A stretch of DNA of 7,305 nt, taken from assembly GCA_945870925.1 (NCBI GenBank), contig CAMBTZ010000070.1, forward strand, positions 1-7,305, in the 5' to 3' direction. This document shows, piece by piece, positions 1 through 5,316 of the stretch (position 1 is the stretch's first letter; every line of letters begins with the position of its first letter). The position numbers and the translations under genes are program-made. The notes beneath the pieces are model-generated. The model was not told the origin of the DNA. It saw nothing but the letters and a program-made list of their open reading frames with translations, and did not search any database. The stretch comes from Chlamydia trachomatis. GTDB lineage: Bacteria; Chlamydiota; Chlamydiia; Chlamydiales; 2-12-FULL-49-11.

Positions 1-541
1 CTTCGCCCGCAGCTGAGATAGAAAGTTTTGCATGTCTGTGTGAAACACTTAAGTCTTGAAATACAATATCTGAGCTAGCGTCTTTTCCAAGTACATATGT
101 TTTGTCAATGCTCATTCCAAATTCGGCCCCTTGATTCGGACCGGAGAGAACTTTAATAAAAAATCTTGCAGGAGAAGTCATTGTAAATGGAAGGGCGCTA
201 GGAGTTTCCGGTTTTTCACTGCGGGCTTCTTCTGAGGCTTCAGGATTTAATTCAGTAAACCTAAAGTAGTTATTTCCAATTTGTATCGTGTCATCTTCGT
301 GTAATTGAAAATTAGATGCGCTCTCTCCATTTACTTTAATTGGATTCACATCACTTAAATTATCAAGAAAGAAAGAATCCTCTTCCAATCGAATCAAACC
401 ATGTTTTCTTGAAACCATAGGATCTTCAAGAAGGATTGCTGAAAGATTGGGATCTCTACCAATAACCCATTCAGCTCCTTCTATTAAAGGGATAATAAGA
501 CCTACTTGAGGACCATCTTCGCAAACTAAATAACCGACCAC
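1..541 (-). CDS. sctD: SctD/CdsD-like T3SS inner-membrane ring protein with tandem FHA domains (N-terminal part, cut by the left window edge)
   Basis: The first 180 codons are present and the gene continues beyond the left edge. I read a GTG start at 541. An in-frame TAA lies directly before it (542-544), an AAGGGG ribosome binding site sits 5 nt upstream (547-552), and the next in-frame ATG (residue 42) would cut into the first domain. Residues 1-95 form an FHA fold, with GR at 28-29, SRKH at 44-47, N61, N66 and NG at 71-72. After a Glu/Pro-rich linker (about 98-123) a second FHA domain starts near residue 125, with GK at 152-153 and SHRHA at 167-171. Twin FHA domains are characteristic of chlamydial CdsD (CT664), an enlarged SctD that builds the inner-membrane ring of the injectisome. 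The expected transmembrane segment and periplasmic ring domains lie outside the window. The gene follows the chaperone gene by 60 bp on the same strand, matching the CT663-CT664 order, so the two are probably co-transcribed. Confidence 0.9.
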   Translation of the reverse strand, partial: MVGYLVCEDGPQVGLIIPLIEGAEWVIGRDPNLSAILLEDPMVSRKHGLIRLEEDSFFLDNLSDVNPIKVNGESASNFQLHEDDTIQIGNNYFRFTELNPEASEEARSEKPETPSALPFTMTSPARFFIKVLSGPNQGAEFGMSIDKTYVLGKDASSDIVFQDLSVSHRHAKLSISAAGE

Positions 542-601
542 TTATTCCCCTTGTTTGTTATGAGGGAGCGCATAAAAAATACATCATTAAACTATATTTG
601 T

Positions 602-1015
602 CTATACCGCTCCTCGCGATTGGTTCTCTAAACGATTTAGTTCAGATTTCCAAAATTCTAAATAGTTTATGAAATCTTCAAGCCTGTCCCTAAAAATTCT
701 ATAATTTACTTCATAAGGTATAATTAAGGAGAGTGTCAAGAATTTCTCATCAGGATCAAGAGCAATTACTCCGCCGCCAGTCCCTTGTCCAATAAAATTA
801 GCCTTCATAAGGTAGATAAAAAGAGTCTCTTTATCTACACCTATAATTAAAGGAGAGATGACGCTTTTTAATACAAAGCCAGGGTTAAGTTCTTTAATCC
901 AAACATCAGTCTGATCATTAATCTGTATAAGAAAAGGGCCTAAAAGCCCATTTTCAACTTTGGAAGCCTTAAGATCCAGGTGTTTTTCAAGATCGTGAAA
1001 AATGTACTCTAACAT
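602..1015 (-). CDS. CesT/SycE-like type III secretion chaperone (CT663-like)
   Basis: This encodes a small acidic protein of 137 residues, the usual size for class I T3SS chaperones. The strongest family sign is the segment around residues 69-115: a small-residue patch GQGTGGGVIALDPD, a beta strand (LTLSLIIPYEV), then a helix with aromatic residues (FRDRLEDFINYLEFW). This matches the C-terminal half of the CesT fold. The N-terminal helix (LEYIFHDLEKHLDL) fits the dimer's first helix. Such chaperones dimerise in the cytosol and hold a secreted protein, or sometimes a basal-body component, ready for export. It lies directly upstream of sctD, as CT663 precedes CT664 in Chlamydia. Its client cannot be told from the sequence. 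The start is the only sensible ATG, but its ribosome binding site is weak (AAGAGA about 12 nt upstream). Expression probably comes from the 64-bp region shared with the divergent gene at 1080. Confidence 0.87.
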   Translation of the reverse strand: MLEYIFHDLEKHLDLKASKVENGLLGPFLIQINDQTDVWIKELNPGFVLKSVISPLIIGVDKETLFIYLMKANFIGQGTGGGVIALDPDEKFLTLSLIIPYEVNYRIFRDRLEDFINYLEFWKSELNRLENQSRGAV

Positions 1016-1017
1016 AA

Positions 1018-1045
1018 TTGTTATTTATCTCTTGCGCTTAATAAT
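1018..1045 (+). promoter_or_regulatory. Candidate promoter for the three small genes in the divergent intergenic region
   Basis: A TTGTTA box (1018-1023) is followed after 16 bp by AATAAT (1040-1045), a fair match to the sigma70/sigma66 pattern. It would give a leader of roughly 28 nt before the ATG at 1080. The -35 box starts just upstream of the divergent chaperone's start codon (1013-1015), so the two promoters would interfere or be co-regulated. I see no equally good promoter for the minus strand. Inference only. Confidence 0.3.
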
Positions 1046-1061
1046 AGAAAGAAAGAAATGT

Positions 1062-1075
1062 ATACCTAGAGGTAT
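1062..1075 (+). promoter_or_regulatory. Ribosome binding site inside a short inverted repeat, upstream of the 1080 gene
   Basis: ATACC (1062-1066) and GGTAT (1071-1075) are perfect complements around the four-base loop TAGA. The probable Shine-Dalgarno AGAGGT (1068-1073), 6 nt before the ATG at 1080, spans the loop and right arm. A 5-bp hairpin could partly mask translation initiation, or the palindrome could be a protein-binding site. At this length it may also be chance. Confidence 0.25.
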
Positions 1076-1079
1076 TTGA

Positions 1080-1520
1080 ATGGAAGATGAGTTTGACAGA
1101 TTGATGAGTATCCTTTCCGGTAAGGCCGAAGAGAAAGAGAAGCAAATGGATGAGATTTTTCAAAAATGCACAGATTTTTTTGATAAATACAAATATGTAT
1201 TAACTGCCGGATCTCTAGAGGAAAAAGAGATTATGCAAAAAAAAATGAATATATTAAGAGAAGTGCTTAAAGATGAGAATGAAAAAGCTCAGGCTAAGCT
1301 TGGAATTTCACATGAAGAGATCCGTGAATTATCGGAAGATCCTAAAAATTTTACAAAAGATCAATGGGAATTTTTACAAAATGCTCAGTCCAAACTATTT
1401 CAAGAAAATAAAAGTAAGAATGAGCTTGAATTAAAGGTTAAGAATGATCGTGAAGCGTCGTTAAAACTTAAATCAAAAAAGAAGCCATCAACTAAAAAGT
1501 CGGACTGGATGAAATCATGA
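1080..1520 (+). CDS. Unrecognised 146-aa helical charged protein with basic C-terminal tail (first of three related small genes)
   Basis: I do not recognise this protein. It is predicted to be almost entirely helical, rich in Lys and Glu, with no signal peptide or membrane segment, so it is probably cytosolic. Residues 4-12 (EFDRLMSIL) resemble the start of the gene at 1918. Residues 30-83 align without gaps to residues 17-70 of the next gene, with 12 of 54 identities and many conservative changes, including a shared (E)xKxGxS turn. The last 14 residues are Lys-rich and end WMKS, echoing WIRS at the end of the 1918 gene. AGAGGT lies 6 nt before the ATG. The stop overlaps the next start in ATGA (1517-1520), implying translational coupling. 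Its place between the sctD and translocator operons suggests a T3SS chaperone or accessory role, but no TPR repeats or CesT fold are visible. The basic tail could equally bind nucleic acid or be a partner-binding tail. Confidence 0.75.
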   Translation: MEDEFDRLMSILSGKAEEKEKQMDEIFQKCTDFFDKYKYVLTAGSLEEKEIMQKKMNILREVLKDENEKAQAKLGISHEEIRELSEDPKNFTKDQWEFLQNAQSKLFQENKSKNELELKVKNDREASLKLKSKKKPSTKKSDWMKS

Positions 1521-1906
1521 AAGAAACCAAAAAAAGTGTAAGTTGTGAAGAGTTCTTAAAAATAACACTAGATTGTTATGACGCATTTAGAGATGTAATG
1601 AAAACATGCGGGCCTGAAGCTAAAAGAATTGCAATTCAAGGGTTTAATACAATGCAGCAGATAATGAAAGAGCGTGTAGATCTGTTTGAGGAGAAAAATG
1701 GAGTTAGTTTTAAGGCGATGGAAGAGGCGTTGATAGCCGCAAATGTGCCCATGTGTGAAGAGTATAAGGAACTAAAAGATAAAATGAAGAAATTTGAGGA
1801 AGATGTCAATCCTGTTATTGAGAATTTAGTGCTTGAAAAGGAGAATGCTAAGCCAAAAAAGGCGAGAAAAAGAAAAATGGAAAGTCGTGTAAGGTCAAGA
1901 GAATAG
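1517..1906 (+). CDS. Unrecognised 129-aa helical protein, diverged relative of the preceding gene
   Basis: This is a helical, soluble protein with no signal peptide or membrane segment and no family I recognise. Residues 17-70 match residues 30-83 of the upstream protein without gaps: D-x-(F/Y)-D near the start, E-x-K-x-I in the middle, and K-x-G-(I/V)-S at the end. The pair therefore looks like an old tandem duplication. The C-terminus (about 112-129) is strongly basic (KPKKARKRK, then alternating Arg), following an acidic helical region (about 92-108). There are four cysteines (10, 20, 31, 85). Translation probably re-initiates at the ATGA overlap with the upstream stop, since no strong ribosome binding site precedes the ATG. 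The next gene starts 11 bp after its stop, so all three are likely one transcript. A secretion-accessory role is inferred from position only. Confidence 0.72.
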   Translation: MKETKKSVSCEEFLKITLDCYDAFRDVMKTCGPEAKRIAIQGFNTMQQIMKERVDLFEEKNGVSFKAMEEALIAANVPMCEEYKELKDKMKKFEEDVNPVIENLVLEKENAKPKKARKRKMESRVRSRE

Positions 1907-1917
1907 GTAAAATTTAT

Positions 1918-2352
1918 ATGTATAATTTAGATGAAGCGTTTGATAATTATATGAAAATCTTAGATGAGTGTATAGCAGGTAAGAATGCAGATCTTTGGAC
2001 ACTCTATTTTCAAATCTGGCGTTATCTATATTGCCTGAATCAAAGCATTGAGGAGTGTAGTAGATTAGAGGATAAGATTGCTATTCTTACTCAATTTGCT
2101 AAAAAAGATAAAGAGCTTGCTCAATTTCAAGCGGCCTGCTCTTCTCTTAATAAAAGGGTTACAGGAGAGGTTGGTGCCAGTGACGATTTTTTATTGCCGC
2201 CCCATATCGAGAATATAAAAGAGCTCTATTTAAATGAGAATAGAAGGCTTAATAAGTTAATAAAGGATATTGCTAATCAAACTCCTTCATTAGGCAAGAT
2301 GGTACAAAAACGGAGAAAAAGAGTGTCAAAGGAGAAGTGGATTCGGAGTTAA
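1918..2352 (+). CDS. Unrecognised 144-aa helical protein with basic C-terminal tail (third of the small-gene set)
   Basis: No family is recognised. The N-terminus has FDNYMKIL at residues 8-15, matching FDRLMSIL at residues 5-12 of the 1080 gene. The C-terminus is Arg/Lys-rich (KRRKRVSKEK) and ends WIRS, matching the basic WMKS ending of the same gene. The middle is more aromatic than its two neighbours (DLWTLYFQIWRYLYCLNQ, about residues 25-42), which suggests a hydrophobic helix-packing or partner-binding surface. It has no signal peptide or clear membrane segment. Its ribosome binding site is weak (AGG at 1905-1907, 10 nt upstream), consistent with coupling to the gene before. No convincing terminator follows its stop, so some transcripts may read on into the translocator operon. 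A chaperone-like or adaptor role for the adjacent translocator genes is plausible but unproven. Confidence 0.72.
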   Translation: MYNLDEAFDNYMKILDECIAGKNADLWTLYFQIWRYLYCLNQSIEECSRLEDKIAILTQFAKKDKELAQFQAACSSLNKRVTGEVGASDDFLLPPHIENIKELYLNENRRLNKLIKDIANQTPSLGKMVQKRRKRVSKEKWIRS

Positions 2353-2412
2353 TTTAATGTATCTTAATAAATTCTTAATACGTAAATCATTGAATATTAG
2401 GTTTGAGCGATC

Positions 2413-2446
2413 ATTAAAGGTAATATTTCACTTGAAATATTAAAGG
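2413..2446 (+). repeat. ATTAAAGG direct repeats flanking the inverted repeat
   Basis: ATTAAAGG occurs at 2413-2420 and again at 2439-2446, 26 bp apart, bracketing the palindrome. A third, near copy (ATTAAAGT, 2459-2466) overlaps the end of the -10 box. The spacing of the first two is about two and a half helical turns. They may be additional regulator contacts, or chance in AT-rich DNA. Confidence 0.3.
2421..2442. promoter_or_regulatory. Perfect 10-bp inverted repeat overlapping the -35 box (candidate operator)
   Basis: TAATATTTCA (2421-2430) and TGAAATATTA (2433-2442) are exact reverse complements separated by only CT. The right arm overlaps the -35 hexamer TTGAAA (2432-2437) of the translocator-operon promoter, so a dimeric regulator bound here would compete with RNA polymerase. 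A near half-site, TGAATATTA, lies upstream at 2391-2399. The stem is AT-rich with no T tract after it, so a terminator role is unlikely. The binding protein is unknown. Confidence 0.6.
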
Positions 2447-2460
2447 GATTACTATATAAT
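2432..2460 (+). promoter_or_regulatory. Strong sigma70/sigma66-like promoter of the translocator operon
   Basis: TTGAAA (2432-2437) and a perfect TATAAT (2455-2460) are separated by the optimal 17 bp. Transcription would start near 2467, giving a leader of about 36 nt before the ATG at 2503. This is the only good promoter seen ahead of the four-gene set. The stretch 2353-2420 before it holds no gene and no clear terminator. Confidence 0.7.
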
Positions 2461-2502
2461 TAAAGTAAGGAAGAGTACGGTCTCTTCAATGGAGTTATGA
2501 AT

Positions 2503-3282
2503 ATGTCAACAGGTCCGATTACAGGTAATGATTCGAGTAACTCACAAGGGCCGTATGTTCCTATTAGTGCAATAGGTCAGGACGGTCCGCCTACTTTTGA
2601 CCCAGGTGCTGTGCAAACTCAAATTATGGGTGTCTTTAGCCAGATGAAGGCTTATATGAGATATCATAGAGGTGAAGAGCTTCCTCCAATTTTTATGACT
2701 CAGATCTTTTACTTAGTGGGTCAATATGGTGAAGCAAAAGTAGGGCAAACGACGGAAATACAGGCCAGTTTGAATCCGTTTAATGCTCTATTTACTGATC
2801 TTACAACTCAGGTGAATGCAGCTTGTGGATATGTTGGTCCGTCAGCTCAAGATCCTAGTATAAAATACAAGGAAGATCTTACTACAATACTTGAGGATTT
2901 GAAAACTTGTGGGGCTTTTACTACAGGGATGTTGAGCTCATTAGCTCCTGATCTTTCGGCTGTAGCTACTACATTGCTTGGATATGTGAATAGTGCGAGT
3001 GGAAATGGATCTGGTTATTTAGAGAATCTTTGGAAAGAGATGACTGGATCTGGGTCACCAACAGCTGCTAATTATATTTCGGGTAATCCAAGTGTAATGA
3101 CACCGATTCAAACACAAATAGCTCAAGGTTCTCAATTAACTACTAGACTTGGAGCTACAGTGTCTACAGTCATATCGACTTATACATCTCTCAATTCTTC
3201 TGAAATGGATATGTTGAATAATTGGATGAAGAAATTGAATAGTTTTATTACTTTAATTGAGCAACAAAAAACAGGATTATAG
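2503..3282 (+). CDS. Unrecognised hydrophilic 259-aa protein, first gene of the translocator operon (tip/filament position)
   Basis: I chose the ATG at 2503 because GGAG (2491-2494) is 8 nt from it. The ATG at 2497, which adds Met-Asn, would sit only 2 nt from that site. The N-terminal 30 residues are polar, Ser/Gly/Pro/Asn-rich and probably unstructured, as in T3SS secretion signals. The rest is mostly helical and Thr/Ser-rich, with two cysteines, no signal peptide and no true membrane segment. The last 25 or so residues form an amphipathic helix (MLNNWMKKLNSFITLIEQQ) of the kind used for coiled-coil assembly. No family is recognised. It is co-transcribed with the CopB-like translocator, in the slot where LcrV (Yersinia) or SseB (SPI-2) precede the translocators, so a secreted tip or filament subunit is a reasonable guess. 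It could also be an early effector. The next gene's AGGAGG overlaps its stop codon. Confidence 0.8.
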   Translation: MSTGPITGNDSSNSQGPYVPISAIGQDGPPTFDPGAVQTQIMGVFSQMKAYMRYHRGEELPPIFMTQIFYLVGQYGEAKVGQTTEIQASLNPFNALFTDLTTQVNAACGYVGPSAQDPSIKYKEDLTTILEDLKTCGAFTTGMLSSLAPDLSAVATTLLGYVNSASGNGSGYLENLWKEMTGSGSPTAANYISGNPSVMTPIQTQIAQGSQLTTRLGATVSTVISTYTSLNSSEMDMLNNWMKKLNSFITLIEQQKTGL

Positions 3283-3290
3283 GAGGTTTT

Positions 3291-3728
3291 ATGCCAGCTA
3301 TTTTTACAGGTAATAATTCGGTTGATCAAGGTAATGTTTATCTTTATGTTATGGAGACAGCGGTTGATACTACTGATAATCTAAGTGAAATGCAATCTAG
3401 CCAATCTAATTTAGGGCAGACACTTTCTGACGCTGGTACTCAGATGACGGATAATGGTAATATAGTGATTACGACCCTAAGTAATGCTATTACAGCATAT
3501 ATTGCTACAGGTAAAGTGGATCAGAATACTTTAACTGGTATGATGACCAACGAAAGTGTATCTAATACTTTAGTTACAAGTCAAAGTAGTGTCAATTCTA
3601 CTATTCAGCAGGGTGTGAGTGCGACAGCGACAGCTACTGCTCAGACTATATCACAAGCAATTCAGTCTGCTGGTACTACAGTAACTGCTTATAATAATAC
3701 AGCTAATTTATTATCACAGCCGATGTAA
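3291..3728 (+). CDS. Unrecognised 145-aa Ser/Thr/Gln/Asn-rich acidic protein, probably secreted (possible CT577 positional counterpart)
   Basis: An excellent AGGAGG (3281-3286) lies 4 nt before the ATG and overlaps the preceding stop. The composition is extreme: no Cys, Trp, His or Arg, and a single Lys (residue 75) against nine acidic residues. Ser, Thr, Gln, Asn and Ala dominate, with an ATATATA stretch at 111-117. This resembles secreted, polymerising or helical-bundle T3SS substrates more than a cytosolic enzyme or chaperone. Residues 6-10 (TGNNS) echo TGNDS at residues 7-11 of the preceding protein. No signal peptide or membrane segment is seen. In Chlamydia the small gene CT577 sits directly before copB (CT578) and copD (CT579). 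This gene has that position, but I cannot show sequence homology. It may be a needle-tip, filament or translocon accessory component. Confidence 0.75.
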   Translation: MPAIFTGNNSVDQGNVYLYVMETAVDTTDNLSEMQSSQSNLGQTLSDAGTQMTDNGNIVITTLSNAITAYIATGKVDQNTLTGMMTNESVSNTLVTSQSSVNSTIQQGVSATATATAQTISQAIQSAGTTVTAYNNTANLLSQPM

Positions 3729-3755
3729 TATATTATAATAATAGGAGGTTATTTT

Positions 3756-5267
3756 ATGGTGAATGACATTGAAATGAATTCTTCTTCTCTAACTGCAGCC
3801 TTGTTATTTGGTGGTGCGAAAAAAAAATCAGGTGTAGGTTTAGCTGCATCTTTACAAAAACTTGGAGATTTATTGGATATTGTTGAAGTTGAAGTGAAAG
3901 GCGCAAAAAGTAAAGCAGGTAGTTCTGCTGATCAAATTATGCATAATTTAAAAGATATGTTGTTGAAAGATCCAAGTAATATTACTTCAGCTTTAAAATT
4001 AATTGCTCCACATGTTCAAGGTGTTGGAAAGAAAGTTATTAAAGAGTTAGTTAAACTTACAAAATCTATTGAGAGCTATCATGAAGTTGCAAGTAGATCG
4101 GATAAGGATTATGTTGAGAATCAGTTGACACAGTTATTTAATACCAATGTAGGTTCATGTGATTCTGAGCAAAGTGGTCCTTTAATTAGAGCGATGTTAA
4201 GTTTGCAAGAGTTTCAAGCTGCAATTTCTAAGATGCAAACTAATGAAGGTGTTTATCAAACGACTATTTCTGGTGCTCAAGTTGGTATAGCTGAAGCTAG
4301 CCAAAAAACAATTTCAGCTAACCTTATTAAGGCTCAGGAAGCTGCTAAACGTGCTGCTCACCGTCCTTTTTGGGAGGTGTTAATTGAAGTAGTTGCTTCG
4401 GCACTCGGTGTTGTTGCAGCTGCACTTACAGCAGGTATTGGTGGCGCTCTAGTGGCTACTGCTATAGGAGCGTTTATGGCGACTCCTGCTTTTAATGAGA
4501 GTGTTGCGGCTCTTGCTGCTATCATACCGGGCCCATTGAGTGAGGTAATTGCTAAGGCTATAGTGATCATTGCGATTACAGTTGTTTCATGTGGTCTTGG
4601 AGGAGTATCGACAGCTACTGATGAAACTGCTAATGTGGCAGTTGATGCATCGGTTGATGCATCAGTAAGTTCAGCTACTGAAGATGCAGTTGAGGAAGCT
4701 AGTTTTTTTGATAAACTTCATTTTGACCCAAAGATGGGATTAAAGATGGGGGGATTTCAACTGGTTTCAGGTATTACATCAACAGGAATTGTAATGGACC
4801 TTGTTACTACATTAAGTCCTAGTTGGGCTAATGATCATCCGTATCTTGTTATGGGGCTTAGCTTTTTGTCTGCGGTTCTAGGTATGGCTGCAACTTATGC
4901 TTGTGGGAGTGCTATGTTAGAGAGTGTAGGGACGGGAGAGTCGTTATTAGAGAGATTGCCATCTGCGGCTAAGTGGTTAAAGCCTGTAAGTGAGCTTATG
5001 CAAGCTGGACAGGGTGCAACTGAATTGGGATTTGGAATTGAAAGAGCAAATTACATATATCAAGAAGCAGATGCTAATCTTGACGCAGGGAATGCTCAGG
5101 CTGGTTTAAATTTGGCTCTTTCTAATATTAGTATGAGTCAAGATTCTTTTGCAGTATGTAATGATTCATCGGGAGCTATTACAAAGGGACTTTCTGAGGC
5201 AATGATCGAAGATCAAAAGGCAGCGCCTTCCGAGTGGAATGCTACGGGTTATGTTCTTCAAGGTTAA
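3756..5267 (+). CDS. copB: CopB/YopB/SseC-like T3SS major translocator
   Basis: The 503-residue length fits chlamydial CopB, which is just under 500 residues. Order: a polar N-terminus with a Lys-rich patch (21-24); a long helical, coiled-coil-prone region (about 30-200); a hydrophobic Ala/Gly-rich hairpin with segments at about 207-242 and 264-285; a low-complexity acidic linker (286-316) with a VDAS duplication; a third hydrophobic stretch at about 363-388; and a helical C-terminus. A long N-terminal coiled coil followed by a Gly/Ala-rich membrane hairpin is the hallmark of the YopB/SseC/IpaB family. These proteins are secreted through the needle and insert into the host membrane as the translocation pore. 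AGGAGG (3743-3748) lies 7 nt before the ATG, supporting high expression. It is followed by the candidate minor translocator. No SycD-like TPR chaperone, which normally protects this class, is visible nearby. Confidence 0.85.
   Translation: MVNDIEMNSSSLTAALLFGGAKKKSGVGLAASLQKLGDLLDIVEVEVKGAKSKAGSSADQIMHNLKDMLLKDPSNITSALKLIAPHVQGVGKKVIKELVKLTKSIESYHEVASRSDKDYVENQLTQLFNTNVGSCDSEQSGPLIRAMLSLQEFQAAISKMQTNEGVYQTTISGAQVGIAEASQKTISANLIKAQEAAKRAAHRPFWEVLIEVVASALGVVAAALTAGIGGALVATAIGAFMATPAFNESVAALAAIIPGPLSEVIAKAIVIIAITVVSCGLGGVSTATDETANVAVDASVDASVSSATEDAVEEASFFDKLHFDPKMGLKMGGFQLVSGITSTGIVMDLVTTLSPSWANDHPYLVMGLSFLSAVLGMAATYACGSAMLESVGTGESLLERLPSAAKWLKPVSELMQAGQGATELGFGIERANYIYQEADANLDAGNAQAGLNLALSNISMSQDSFAVCNDSSGAITKGLSEAMIEDQKAAPSEWNATGYVLQG
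4641..4664 (+). repeat. 12-bp tandem duplication inside the CopB-like gene
   Basis: GTTGATGCATC(G/A) occurs twice in tandem (4641-4652 and 4653-4664), giving VDASVDAS in frame. The pair lies within a segment bracketed by CAGCTACTGA at 4612-4621 and 4672-4681. This suggests local duplication in a loop that tolerates length change, between the membrane hairpin and the C-terminal region. Confidence 0.6.
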
Positions 5268-5316
5268 TTGTAATGTAAATTTATATTTATGAATATTAAA
5301 AATAGGAGATAAATAC

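Noticed and set aside
526..573. Short 15-codon minus-strand frame starting at an ATG at 573, overlapping the sctD start
   Set aside because: It is in a different frame from sctD and lacks a clear ribosome binding site. It could be an upstream leader peptide, but nothing in the sequence supports that over chance.
1080..1520. The small genes as needle-complex components (SctE/SctF/SctG-like genes normally near sctD in Chlamydia)
   Set aside because: Needle and co-chaperone proteins are typically about 80-90 residues. These are 129-146 residues with basic tails, and they are divergent from sctD rather than downstream of it.
2421..2442. The perfect inverted repeat as a terminator for the three small genes
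   Set aside because: The stem is almost all A/T, the loop would be only 2 nt, and no T tract follows. Its overlap with the -35 box fits an operator better.
4358..4570. 70-codon open frame on the minus strand
   Set aside because: It lies wholly inside the CopB-like gene, antisense to its Ala/Gly-rich membrane segment, whose codon bias opens the reverse frame. No ribosome binding site or recognisable protein.
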